Shown here: piece after piece, positions 17,767-25,373 of the stretch
Numbering within the stretch: the first letter of the stretch is position 1
Layout of the letters: every line of letters begins with the position of its first letter
Assembly (NCBI GenBank): GCA_030638785.1
Contig: DAOWDY010000098.1
Span: 1 to 29,304 of the forward strand
Length of the DNA: 29,304 nt
Reading direction: 5' to 3'
Source of the DNA: Candidatus Thorarchaeota archaeon
Lineage (GTDB): Archaea > Asgardarchaeota > Thorarchaeia > Thorarchaeales > Thorarchaeaceae
Made by a program: the position numbers and the translations under genes
Notes under the pieces: generated by a model
Database searches by the model: none
What the model saw: the letters and a program-made list of their open reading frames with translations, nothing else
Told to the model about the DNA's origin: nothing

Positions 17767-19731
17767 CTAATTGGATTTCTTCCTAGAGAGTCGAAGTGCA
17801 TTTGCAATGACTACAAGAGTTAATCCCATATCACCAAATGCAATAGCCATCCACAATGTCGCATATCCTAGAACTGCAAGAACACCAATGAAAGCTTTGA
17901 CACTAATCGATAAAGCAACATTTTGCCTTACAATTCGCATTGTTCTTTTTGCACGAGCAATGAGCCGTGGTATCTTTCTCAGATCTTCTTCCATGAGTGC
18001 AATGTCCGCAGTTTCGATGGCTGCGTCACTAGAAATTACACCCATTGCTATTCCTACATCTGCTGTTGCAAGTGCAGGAGTGTCATTGATACCATCTCCA
18101 ACCATAATGGTTGATCCTTCTTGGGAAAGTGCTTGAACATGTCTTACTTTCTGCTCTGGTAGGAGTTCGGACTCAAATTCATCAAATCCTATCTCATTGG
18201 CCACTATTCTGGCAACTTCTGTATTATCGCCCGTCAACATGATTGTACGAATGCCCTGTTGTTTGAGGTTTCTTACTGCTTCTTTAGTGCCTTCACGAAT
18301 TGCATCACCGAGAATGATTGTGCCAATATGTTCTCCATCTTTAACAACAAATACCATGGTTCCATTTCCACACTCATGTTCCAGAGGAGGCAGCTCGATG
18401 GCTTCAGCTTCTAGCAATTTTCGATTTCCGATAATGTACTTGCTATTACCGACATATCCCATGACTCCTCTACCCGGAATATTGACAAAATCTCGCGCTT
18501 GAGATATTGAGAGACCCTTGCTCTGTGCTGATTCGACAAGCGCATGTGCTATTGGATGTTCAGACATCATTTCTAGGGCGACTGCTGCGGCAAGTACTTC
18601 CTCTTGGTTTGAATCATTATGGAGACAAATGTTCTCCAATGATAATTCACCCTGAGTTAGGGTTCCTGTTTTATCAAACGCAACTATCTGTGTCTTGCTA
18701 AGTTTCTCAATGTAGTCGGATCCTTTGACAAGCACTCCTTCCCTGGCCGATCCCGCGATTGAAGAAACCATACTGACCGGGATTGATATTGCGAATGCAC
18801 AGGGGCAAGATATGACCAAAAGGGTGAGACCCCTGTAAACTGCATCTTCTATCGGTGCTCCTAAGATTAGCGCTATGAAACCTATTAACAAAGCTCCGGT
18901 TACAACAATTGGTGTATAGATATGAGAGAATCTTGCAACATACTTCTCAGTCTGAGATTTTGATTTTCTTGCGTCTCTGACCAAGTCGATAATCCTTGAA
19001 AGTACTGAATCCTTTGAATTCTTTGTTACTTTGACCTCGAGGTAGCCATCAATATTCATGGTCCCTGCATAGACTTCATCACCAATGTTTTTCTCCAGAG
19101 GAATTGACTCCCCAGTTATTGGTGCTTGATTAACTGTGGATGCTCCAAAGATGATATCCCCATCAAGACCGATTCTTTCACCTGGGCGAATAATAAAAAT
19201 CTGACCTACCGACACATCGTCAGGATGAGCACATGACTCCATTTCTCCAGCCTTTAGAGAAACAGATGGTGTTTCAAGTTTCATTAGGCTCTGAATCTCT
19301 GTCCTTACCTTGTCTCCTGCCTTCTCTTCTAGAAGCTCTGCAATGTAAAATAGAAACATAACCGCAGCTCCCTCGGCGGGTTCTCCAATGATAAATGCCC
19401 CAAAGGCTGCAGTAGTCATCAGGAAACTAATTCCAAGATGTGCCTTCATGATACTCTTGAGCCCATTGACAATGATCCATCTTCCTGCACTGAGTAAGGC
19501 TACTAGGAAACTACCATACACTAGAATTGGTGAATAAGCTAGAAGGGAGAACACGAGTCCAAGTAACATTGCTGCTCCTGAGATCACTGCCAGTGTATAC
19601 TTTATTCTGAAACTGACATCCTCCTTTGCAGAACGTTCTACCTCGCAGTGGGAACATACGGAGCTACTTTCCACTGACATGTTCTTTTGCAGTTCTGAGG
19701 ATGGTTCTGATGCATTTGTCTTGGAGCTCAT
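17767..19731 (-). CDS. zntA: P1B-2-type Zn/Cd/Pb-exporting P-type ATPase
   Basis: A 654-aa heavy-metal ATPase when started at the ATG at 19731, with AGGAAGG about 10 nt upstream. A TTG at 19764 and an ATG at 19680 are alternatives. The phosphorylation site is Asp353 in DKTGTLTQG. The metal site in the membrane is Cys309-Pro-Cys311 (SCPCAFAIS). SEHPIAHALV is the P1B His-Pro motif and GDGINDTPALATADVGIAMG the hinge. The last helices carry N-x7-K (NVALSISVK) and DMG, which define the P1B-2 group exporting Zn2+, Cd2+ or Pb2+. No heavy-metal-associated (HMA) domain precedes the first helix; only a roughly 45-residue tail with CSHCE is present. The gene overlaps the end of the ArsR repressor gene by 68 bp, so it is co-transcribed and probably derepressed by metal. 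Confidence 0.95.
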   Translation of the reverse strand: MSSKTNASEPSSELQKNMSVESSSVCSHCEVERSAKEDVSFRIKYTLAVISGAAMLLGLVFSLLAYSPILVYGSFLVALLSAGRWIIVNGLKSIMKAHLGISFLMTTAAFGAFIIGEPAEGAAVMFLFYIAELLEEKAGDKVRTEIQSLMKLETPSVSLKAGEMESCAHPDDVSVGQIFIIRPGERIGLDGDIIFGASTVNQAPITGESIPLEKNIGDEVYAGTMNIDGYLEVKVTKNSKDSVLSRIIDLVRDARKSKSQTEKYVARFSHIYTPIVVTGALLIGFIALILGAPIEDAVYRGLTLLVISCPCAFAISIPVSMVSSIAGSAREGVLVKGSDYIEKLSKTQIVAFDKTGTLTQGELSLENICLHNDSNQEEVLAAAVALEMMSEHPIAHALVESAQSKGLSISQARDFVNIPGRGVMGYVGNSKYIIGNRKLLEAEAIELPPLEHECGNGTMVFVVKDGEHIGTIILGDAIREGTKEAVRNLKQQGIRTIMLTGDNTEVARIVANEIGFDEFESELLPEQKVRHVQALSQEGSTIMVGDGINDTPALATADVGIAMGVISSDAAIETADIALMEEDLRKIPRLIARAKRTMRIVRQNVALSISVKAFIGVLAVLGYATLWMAIAFGDMGLTLVVIANALRLSRKKSN

Positions 19732-19987
19732 AGTAAATGTTCCTTCCTTTCCTGGTATGTCCAATGAAACCCATATTCTCTAATTTCGTCAACTGGTGAC
19801 TCACCCTACTAATGTCCATGTCAAGAGCAGCTGCAAGATCCGAAACGTTGAACCTTGTCTTCTGAGTAAGAAGTGAAATAATCTGAATTCTTGTGTTGTC
19901 TGAGAGTGCCTTGAAGATTTTCACTACTTCGTGTATCTCATCAGCTTCGACATGAACCACGGCTCTTTTAGAACTAGAAGATGACAT
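19664..19987 (-). CDS. ArsR/SmtB family metal-responsive repressor
   Basis: A 107-aa winged-helix protein with AGGT 8 nt before its ATG. The DNA-binding core reads FKALSDNTRIQIISLL...VSDLAAALDMDISRVSHQLTKL...TRKGRNIYYEL, typical of ArsR proteins. The alpha-3 ELCVCD metal motif is absent (RFNVSDL instead). The C-terminal helix has Asp90-x-Cys92-x10-His103, which resembles the alpha-5 zinc site of SmtB/CzrA-type sensors (DxHx10HxxE/H) with Cys for the first His and the last ligand missing. The gene leads the operon with the Zn/Cd/Pb ATPase and sits directly behind a perfect inverted repeat, so it should repress its own operon and release DNA on binding metal. Metal specificity cannot be fixed from sequence. 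Confidence 0.92.
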   Translation of the reverse strand: MSSSSSKRAVVHVEADEIHEVVKIFKALSDNTRIQIISLLTQKTRFNVSDLAAALDMDISRVSHQLTKLENMGFIGHTRKGRNIYYELQDKCIRTILRTAKEHVSGK

Positions 19988-20000
19988 GTAAAGTACCTGC

Positions 20001-20034
20001 TATATTTGAATAGTTGAACGAGTATTCAAATATA
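20001..20034 (-). promoter_or_regulatory. Perfect 12-10-12 inverted repeat: operator overlapping the arsR-ATPase promoter
   Basis: TATATTTGAATA (20001-20012) and its exact complement TATTCAAATATA (20023-20034) flank a 10-bp spacer. The AT-rich arms with TTGAA/TTCAA resemble ArsR/SmtB operators. On the minus strand the distal arm contains TATATTT, a TATA-like box that would put the transcript start near 20005, 18 nt before the ATG at 19987 and upstream of the ribosome binding site. A repressor bound here would cover the TATA box and the start, a normal archaeal repression mode. Confidence 0.8.
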
Positions 20035-20289
20035 ATGTTCCTCTTAAGGGTTATGTTAGGCACTAGCTAACGATGGCATTGATTATACAAATTGATACTG
20101 CTGTTGAGTGTAAGTCACGAACTACAATAAATACAAGTCTCTCACAATAAGTATTATCTACGAAATTCGATGGTTTAATTTGGGACCGAATGATGCTAAG
20201 TACACATCAGTAGTGCAAACATCACGAAATAGTCTGGGTTAGAAAGTTAACCCTAATTCCAGACACAAAATCCCTTAGGGGACGAGAAT
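20035..20289. other. Intergenic region between the arsR operon and the kinase-thioredoxin gene
   Basis: No gene was seen. It contains the inverted repeat GGGTTA/TAACCC (20236-20241 and 20248-20253, 6-bp spacer) about 40 bp before the GTG start of the plus-strand kinase gene, and a CCCTTAGGGG palindrome close to that start which includes the likely ribosome binding bases GGGGA. Either could control the kinase gene. The rest is AT-rich without recognised features. Confidence 0.45.
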
Positions 20290-21729
20290 GTGACCGAAGA
20301 ATCGGACATGCTGGATGACAAATCCAAAAGAAAGCGAAACGAACAAGAAGATTCTAAGAGTGCGTCTGAAAGACGATACCAAAAGTTGTTCGATTCGTCC
20401 CCGATGGCATATTTCTATTTGAGTCAATATGGGATTATTCAAGAAGTAAACAATGTTGCAGAGACTCTCCTTGGATATGATAGCAAGGAGCTTCTTAAGA
20501 GAAATATCTCTTCTATCTTTCCTGAAAATGGAACATCTGCTGATGCAGGGAGGCTACTTGTGTCTGAGGTGATGCAAGGAAAGGAAATCAAAGACCTAGA
20601 GGTTCAAATGGTCGATGCTGATGGAGCAAGAATATGGGTGAGTGTGACTGCAAGCTTGTTGAAGTCGCCAGGATTGAAAGAATCCATAGGACTGATGGCG
20701 GTCAATATTGACAGACGAAAGCATGCTGAGGCTCGAGCAATAGCTGACAGAGAACGGTCATCACTTGTTCTAGAGGTAATGACGCATGACCTGAATAATG
20801 TAAATCAGAGTCTTGTGTTCTCTCTTGGTCTAATTGAAGAAATGTCAAATATTCCTGAAGCAGGACGAAACTTGGTACGTCAAACTACTCATGAAGTTCG
20901 AAAAGCCGCACGAATGATATCTAATCTACGTGCGATTATTAACCTCGGAGAAAAGACATACGATCTTGATTGGACTGATGTCCATCATACCCTCTCACAA
21001 GCTATCGAACTTGTAGGGGCAGAATTACCTTGGAAGAAATTGACAGTAAACACAAACTTCAAGGAAGGGGAAATCATTATTGAAGGCCATTCTGATTTAC
21101 AAACTGTTTTCTTCAACATACTTCTTAATTCCGCTCAATTTGATGAGTCAGACGAAGTGATTGTCAATGTTTTTGGTGAGAGCACGAAAGGAAAAGATAA
21201 GGTTAGAATCTCCTTAGAAGATTCAGGGTCCGGTGTTCCAAATTCTCTGAAAGAGCATATTTTTCGTAGGTCAGGTGCACCTGAAACTCAAATCGTTGGT
21301 CGAGGTTTGGGCTTAACTCTCGTAGATCGGATTATAGAGAGATTGGGTGGAAGTGTATGGGTCGAAGATCGAGAAGAGAATGACCACACTAAAGGTGCAA
21401 GATTCGTTCTTTTACTTCAGTCTTGGAATGAACAGAAGATACTGGAATGTGGACGTTCCACTTGTATAACGTTCTACAAATCGAATCACTGCCTATTTTG
21501 CGAGCCAACTTACGAGATTGTAACTGCCGTTATGGACGAGCTCGGTGTTCCTATATCAGTGTTAGAAGTAGTGAACGTAGATGATCCTAACTCAAACGTG
21601 ACGGAAGATGAATTGCCAATGCTCCCTACAACTAGGATCTGTGGTACAGAGATTACTGGTTTTGCAGACGTTGATGAAGTTCGTACGGCAATGATGAATC
21701 TCTTTATGAAAGCATGCTATCCATTTTGA
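20290..21729 (+). CDS. PAS sensor histidine kinase fused to a C-terminal thioredoxin-fold domain
   Basis: A 479-aa protein starting at GTG, with GGGGA upstream; an ATG two bases earlier reads straight into a stop. Residues 1-28 are charged and probably disordered. A PAS domain spans about 29-145. The DHp region carries His166 in VMTHDLNNVNQS. The ATPase domain has the N-box NILLNSAQ (276-283), DSGSGVP (311-317) and GRGLGLTLV (337-345). After the kinase ends (about 377), residues 387-470 form a thioredoxin/glutaredoxin-like fold: strand CITFYKSNH, active site Cys401-LF-Cys404, and LPMLPTTRI (442-450), which provides the cis-Pro (Pro446). Further Cys residues are 387, 392 and 451. There is no membrane helix. 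The dithiol probably lets the kinase read, or be reset by, cellular thiol redox state. No response regulator is adjacent. The LLM oxidoreductase follows, and sulfur-transfer genes lie nearby. Confidence 0.9.
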   Translation: MTEESDMLDDKSKRKRNEQEDSKSASERRYQKLFDSSPMAYFYLSQYGIIQEVNNVAETLLGYDSKELLKRNISSIFPENGTSADAGRLLVSEVMQGKEIKDLEVQMVDADGARIWVSVTASLLKSPGLKESIGLMAVNIDRRKHAEARAIADRERSSLVLEVMTHDLNNVNQSLVFSLGLIEEMSNIPEAGRNLVRQTTHEVRKAARMISNLRAIINLGEKTYDLDWTDVHHTLSQAIELVGAELPWKKLTVNTNFKEGEIIIEGHSDLQTVFFNILLNSAQFDESDEVIVNVFGESTKGKDKVRISLEDSGSGVPNSLKEHIFRRSGAPETQIVGRGLGLTLVDRIIERLGGSVWVEDREENDHTKGARFVLLLQSWNEQKILECGRSTCITFYKSNHCLFCEPTYEIVTAVMDELGVPISVLEVVNVDDPNSNVTEDELPMLPTTRICGTEITGFADVDEVRTAMMNLFMKACYPF

Positions 21730-21771
21730 GCAACAAGCCCTTCTTACCAAAGTATTATTGGATATTGTGTC

Positions 21772-21782
21772 TTTGTTTTTTT
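21772..21782 (+). terminator. Oligo-T tract, likely archaeal terminator
   Basis: TTTGTTTTTTT follows the kinase-thioredoxin gene by about 43 bp and precedes the next start by 8 bp. Archaeal RNA polymerase commonly ends at such T-runs without a hairpin; read-through into the next gene remains possible. Confidence 0.4.
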
Positions 21783-21790
21783 GAATAGCA

Positions 21791-22735
21791 ATGAAATTTG
21801 GAGTACAGATTGAACCTCAGTTTGGATTCAGTTATTCTGATGTATTGAACATCTCTGAATCTGCCATAAAGAATGGTTTCACCACATTATGGTTTTCAGA
21901 TCACTTTATGCTTGATAAGAACGCCATAGACAAGGAGTTGTTGGACCCATGGCTTCTAATGACGGCATTGGTTCGTGATAACAAGAATATACGAGTTGGC
22001 AGTCTGGTTTTCTGCAATAGTTATCGCCATCCTCCTGTACATGCGAAAATGGCGGCAACTCTTGATGTTCTCTCCGAAGGCCGTCTTGAATTCGGAATAG
22101 GAGCTGGTTGGAAACAAATTGAGTACAACGCCTATGGATACAACTTTCCTGATTCTTTGACAAGAATTGAACAGCTTGCAGAAGCAGTTCAGATTATCAA
22201 AGGAATCTGGATGAACGACCACTTCAGTTTCAAAGGTTCCCATTATTCAACTGATGAACTGATATCATTTCCAAAACCTTTCCAAAAACCTCATCCAACA
22301 GTTTGGATTGGAACAATGTATGGTCGGAAGAAGATGCTTGAGTTGACAGCCAAGTATGGTGATGGTATCAATGTTGCATGGACATACACTGCAGAACAGT
22401 GTTCGAAAATGTTTACTAAACTCGATGGGTTTGCGGAGAAGCATGGCAGAAATCCCTCTGAGATTAAAAGATCTGTTGGTTTCTGGTCGCGTTGTTTTGT
22501 TTCTGAGGACGCCATGGAGGTTGCTATCATCGAGGGAGCTGAGAAAAGAAATGTCAGCGTTGAGGACTATAAGAAGAGAGTTAGTTCAGCAATGTGGGGA
22601 ACACCTGAGATGCTTGTTGAGAAATTACGCGCATACGACGAGCTCGGTGTGTCTGACGTGATTCTCATGTTGCCTCACGAATCAGAGGTTTCTCAGCTAG
22701 ATATGTTAGGGACCAAAGTTATTCCAAAACTGTGA
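21791..22735 (+). CDS. Luciferase-like (LLM) F420- or flavin-dependent oxidoreductase
   Basis: A 314-aa TIM-barrel protein of typical LLM length. Family features in order: strand 1 MKFGVQIEP, TLWFSDHF (33-40), IRVGSLVFCNSYRHPPVHAK (about 70-90), SEGRLEFGIGAGWKQIEYNAYG (94-115) with the conserved GxGAGW, and PHPTVWIGTMYGRKKMLEL followed by YGDGINV. Archaeal members such as methylene-H4MPT reductase and F420-dependent alcohol or sugar-phosphate dehydrogenases use F420; bacterial ones often use FMN. The substrate here is unknown. No clear Shine-Dalgarno sequence precedes the ATG. It is followed by a hairpin terminator shared with the convergent DsrE-like gene. Confidence 0.9.
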   Translation: MKFGVQIEPQFGFSYSDVLNISESAIKNGFTTLWFSDHFMLDKNAIDKELLDPWLLMTALVRDNKNIRVGSLVFCNSYRHPPVHAKMAATLDVLSEGRLEFGIGAGWKQIEYNAYGYNFPDSLTRIEQLAEAVQIIKGIWMNDHFSFKGSHYSTDELISFPKPFQKPHPTVWIGTMYGRKKMLELTAKYGDGINVAWTYTAEQCSKMFTKLDGFAEKHGRNPSEIKRSVGFWSRCFVSEDAMEVAIIEGAEKRNVSVEDYKKRVSSAMWGTPEMLVEKLRAYDELGVSDVILMLPHESEVSQLDMLGTKVIPKL

Positions 22736-22755
22736 GAAGAAAAATAGAGAAGGAG

Positions 22756-22771
22756 AGGGGCATAAGCCCCT
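22756..22771. terminator. Bidirectional hairpin between LLM and DsrE-like genes
   Basis: AGGGGC and GCCCCT form a perfect 6-bp GC-rich stem with an ATAA loop, midway between two convergent stop codons (22735 and 22779). No long T-run follows on either strand, so the strength is uncertain. Confidence 0.6.
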
Positions 22772-22778
22772 AATCCCT

Positions 22779-23141
22779 TTAGAAAGTCATTGTTCTGTCG
22801 TGCTGTAACACTTCATCGATCATAGTTGCAGCGCCTGCAACTTCGATTCTCTCATCCATGAAGTCTTCCTCTTTCATTCCACGAAATTCGTAGGAGTTAG
22901 AGCAGACTTGGATCTTACCACCTTCATCAAGAAATGCCTTGATGAGGTCTTGAAGTGGTGGGAAACCAGGAGCCCTCATTTTCTCAGGTATACCTTTCTT
23001 TATGAGGTATACTGCATCCATCATCAGGAAGATGCTAGTTTCAACATCCTGTGCCTGTGCGGTTGTCCCAGTTACAAAGGGTCCAAAACAACGCTCAGCT
23101 GTTTCGGGGCCCCATTGACCAATTATGTATAGTGAAGGCAT
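22779..23141 (-). CDS. DsrE/DsrF-like family protein
   Basis: A 120-aa small soluble protein. The family pattern is clear: an N-terminal strand, FLMMDAVYLIKKG (38-50), GFPPLQDLIKAFLDEGGKIQVC (59-80) with Cys80 at the position of the reactive cysteine, then SYEFRGM and IEVAGAATMIDEVLQHDRTMTF (99-120). DsrE-like proteins carry sulfur as a cysteine persulfide or act as small redox adaptors, often together with TusA. A GAGGAG lies 11 nt before the ATG. The gene begins 19 bp after the four-helix membrane protein gene in the same direction, so the two form an operon, and the TusA gene diverges just upstream. There is one conserved cysteine near the C-terminal half and one near the N-terminus (Cys18). 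Confidence 0.87.
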   Translation of the reverse strand: MPSLYIIGQWGPETAERCFGPFVTGTTAQAQDVETSIFLMMDAVYLIKKGIPEKMRAPGFPPLQDLIKAFLDEGGKIQVCSNSYEFRGMKEEDFMDERIEVAGAATMIDEVLQHDRTMTF

Positions 23142-23160
23142 TATTCATTCATCTCCTCTA

Positions 23161-23538
23161 TTAGATAAGGATTAGTTCACTCCAGAACAAGACTAGTCCT
23201 ATGAGATAGAATAGGGACATAATCAAGTTTGTAATGTGTGCGCTGTGGATAGGTGCACCTTGCATTGTCTTCATAAGTATTGGAAGTACAGTTCCGAATT
23301 CCAGAAGGAATGCTATCAAGACAAGTACAAGATCAACAAGTACTAGCCAGTATACAAAGTCTGCAAATCCGATGAAGGGAAGAATCAATGCGACTAACCC
23401 AATCATCATAGCAAACATCAACATCATGACCTGCATCATGAGATACATGCCCATTCTCCTCGCCAGCAAGAAGCCGCTGAACATGGCACTCATGTTCAAG
23501 GCGAAGAGAACAAACAGGAGTAGTTGGTAAAACGCCAT
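23161..23538 (-). CDS. Small four-helix membrane protein linked to DsrE
   Basis: A 125-aa, very hydrophobic protein with AGGTGA 8 nt before its ATG. It has four predicted membrane helices, at about 3-25, 30-55, 58-82 and 100-123, with short polar connections. It is rich in Met in helix 2 (MGMYLMMQVMMLMFAMMIG), which could be a soft-metal or simply packing feature. No Cys is present, so it is not itself a sulfur carrier. No family was recognised. It heads a two-gene operon with the DsrE-like gene and is divergent from TusA, which suggests it anchors the sulfur-relay proteins or transports a sulfur compound; this is inference from position only. Confidence 0.75.
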   Translation of the reverse strand: MAFYQLLLFVLFALNMSAMFSGFLLARRMGMYLMMQVMMLMFAMMIGLVALILPFIGFADFVYWLVLVDLVLVLIAFLLEFGTVLPILMKTMQGAPIHSAHITNLIMSLFYLIGLVLFWSELILI

Positions 23539-23687
23539 TGTTGTTCACCTGAATTTTATTCACGCCAATTTTTCTGATTATTAAGGATGTTGGAATAGCA
23601 ACGCTTTCTTTAGCTAATAGTTACAGAAAGTGTAGAGTACCAGAGATGATGGGTTTCGTACATTTAGTTTATTGTGAGTGTGAACAC

Positions 23688-23693
23688 TATATA
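23688..23693 (+). promoter_or_regulatory. TATA box of tusA
   Basis: CTATATAG lies about 50 bp before the ATG, predicting a start near 23718 and a leader of about 24 nt. GAACACTATATAGC is a good archaeal TATA context. No obvious Shine-Dalgarno sequence lies within 12 nt of the ATG. Confidence 0.5.
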
Positions 23694-23741
23694 GCAAAGA
23701 ATAAATGGGAACCTCTTTGGGGAAACCTCAATTGATAACTC

Positions 23742-23981
23742 ATGGCAGACCACCAAGTTGCAAAGGAATTCGATGCTAGTGGCCTTAGATGCCCAATGCC
23801 AATTCTTCAAACAAAGAAGCAAATGAAAACAATTGAAATCGGCGAGATTCTGAAAGTCACCGCCACTGATATTGGTACTAAGAAGGACTTTCCAGCTTTT
23901 GCTAAGAGAACTGGAAATGAAATTGTTGAACTTGTTGAAGAGGGCGACAAGCTAATTTGGTATTTGAAGAGAACCAAATAA
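23742..23981 (+). CDS. tusA: TusA/SirA family sulfur-carrier protein
   Basis: A 79-aa protein of full family length. DASGLRCPMPILQTKKQM carries the family motif CPxP, with Cys17 as the persulfide-forming residue. The two-layer sandwich continues as GEILKVTATDIGTKKDFPAFAKRTGNE and ends with a strand LIWYLKRT. TusA proteins accept sulfur from a desulfurase or rhodanese and hand it to partners such as DsrE-like proteins, in tRNA thiolation, cofactor synthesis or sulfur oxidation. Here it diverges from the DsrE-like operon, which supports a local sulfur relay. It is followed by a hairpin terminator. Confidence 0.93.
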   Translation: MADHQVAKEFDASGLRCPMPILQTKKQMKTIEIGEILKVTATDIGTKKDFPAFAKRTGNEIVELVEEGDKLIWYLKRTK

Positions 23982-23998
23982 GTCCCAAAAAAATACGG

Positions 23999-24034
23999 CC
24001 ACACCCTATGGACCTCAACATCCACGGGGTGCGG
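23999..24034 (+). terminator. Hairpin terminator after tusA
   Basis: CCACACCC (23999-24006) pairs with GGGTGCGG (24027-24034) with one mismatch, and an inner TGGA/TCCA stem extends it across an 8-nt loop. The T-rich TTATGATCTATTTCTTTTTC follows on the plus strand. It lies between tusA and the convergent stop of the SPFH gene. Confidence 0.55.
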
Positions 24035-24041
24035 TTATGAT

Positions 24042-25373
24042 CTATTTCTTTTTCTTATCCTCATCGTCCTTGGCAGCAAATTCACCGAGTGATTCCTTCA
24101 TGAGGGATTTGTAGTCGAAGCCCATCATCTTTGCCATCACCATCATAGGTAACATGACATTACCAAAGACCTTGAATGCTTCAGATCCTCCCCCTTCTCC
24201 TTCTTCACCAGTTCCTCCTCCTCCGCCACCGAAGAGAGTAACATCACCGATGTCAATATTCTTGTATATCTCTGGTAGCATCTGTAAAAAGTCTCTAGCG
24301 AAAGCTTGAGGTGAATAATCTCTTGCAGCGTCCAGAGTTTTCTTGATACCCTCAGCTTGAGCTGTGGTAATCTGCTTGATCTGATCCGCTTCAGCAGTAG
24401 CAATGGCGCTGATTTTACTGGCCTCAGCCTTGGCTTCCTGAAGGATCCGTTGAGCTTGTACTTCAACTTCTTGTTTGATCTTTCTCTGCTTCTCAGCTTC
24501 TGCGTTTAGCTTCGCAACTTCCAGGTCTTTTTCAGCCTCAACCTCAGCCTGTTGCTTTTCGTATTTACGTGCCATCAGGTCTTTCTGGAGGTTAATCTCA
24601 AGAACGCTCTGTTCTCTTCGCTTCTCAGCCTCTTGGATATCTCTGAGCTGGTCCTGCTCCATAACACCGACCTGTTTGTCCCGAGCGATTTCTTTTTCAC
24701 GAATTACTTTAGTCCGCTCAATATCTCGTGAACCTGTTGACTGATCAGCACTAATAAGAGCGATTTGTGCTAACCTGTGCATTTCTGCTTCTCGAGGCTT
24801 AGCCATGTCTCTGAGGAATGATTCATTGATGACTGATACATCGACCAACTCGACTGTAACTACCTTGAGACCCCACTCACTGACAATATCTATGAGTTCT
24901 TTCTTGATTGCTTCTATAATCAGCTGACGCTCCTCAAGTATCTCTTCTACTGATAGTTGCGCACAAGCTGTTCTGATAACTGATTCAATGATTGCAGTAA
25001 GACGTGGAGGAATCTCGCTCCATTTGACGTTGTTAATAGTAGCAATAGCGTTATCAGCTTGCCACTGAAGAACTGCATTTAGTTTGATTTTTTGTTTCTC
25101 CTTGGATAACACTGACTCAGCTGAAATGTTCAGCTGCTGGACAGTTCTATCAACCGCAAGGATTCTGTCCAAGAAAGGTATTCGGATGACCATACCCCCC
25201 TCGCCCTGTTTCCTAGCCTTACCTTTTCGCAGATGTACATAGAAGATGTTAGGGTCAAAGATCCGAACATACTTCTTGATATAAAATGCGAACAAGAGAA
25301 TAGCTAGAATTCCAAAGATGGCAGCTGCAAGGGCTGGATTTTGTGCAAACCAGTCAAATATTGATGCCTGCAT
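24042..25373 (-). CDS. SPFH/band 7 (flotillin-like) membrane protein
   Basis: About 443 aa from the ATG at 25373, where a normal N-terminus begins: MQASIFDWFAQNPALAAAIF leads into one membrane helix (about 10-33). A GTG at 25451 would add 26 very basic residues; neither start has a good ribosome binding site. The SPFH domain covers about 35-225 (VHLRKGKARKQGEGG, IRIPFLDRILAVDRTVQQL, ...VDVSVINESFLRDMAKPREAE). A long charged coiled coil rich in Ala, Glu and Lys follows (about 225-355), then a Gly-rich stretch (FGGGGGGTGEEGEGGG) and a Lys-rich end. Flotillin-like proteins oligomerise into membrane-associated scaffolds. The NfeD-like gene upstream on the same strand is the usual partner, as in YqiJ-YqiK. 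Confidence 0.9.
   Translation of the reverse strand: MQASIFDWFAQNPALAAAIFGILAILLFAFYIKKYVRIFDPNIFYVHLRKGKARKQGEGGMVIRIPFLDRILAVDRTVQQLNISAESVLSKEKQKIKLNAVLQWQADNAIATINNVKWSEIPPRLTAIIESVIRTACAQLSVEEILEERQLIIEAIKKELIDIVSEWGLKVVTVELVDVSVINESFLRDMAKPREAEMHRLAQIALISADQSTGSRDIERTKVIREKEIARDKQVGVMEQDQLRDIQEAEKRREQSVLEINLQKDLMARKYEKQQAEVEAEKDLEVAKLNAEAEKQRKIKQEVEVQAQRILQEAKAEASKISAIATAEADQIKQITTAQAEGIKKTLDAARDYSPQAFARDFLQMLPEIYKNIDIGDVTLFGGGGGGTGEEGEGGGSEAFKVFGNVMLPMMVMAKMMGFDYKSLMKESLGEFAAKDDEDKKKK

Noticed and set aside
17771..18136. 121-aa plus-strand frame opposite the metal ATPase
   Set aside because: It mirrors the conserved hinge and last membrane helices of the ATPase on the other strand.
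19680..19764. Alternative ATPase starts (TTG 19764, ATG 19680)
   Set aside because: ATG 19731 has the best ribosome binding sequence; the others were kept only as alternatives.
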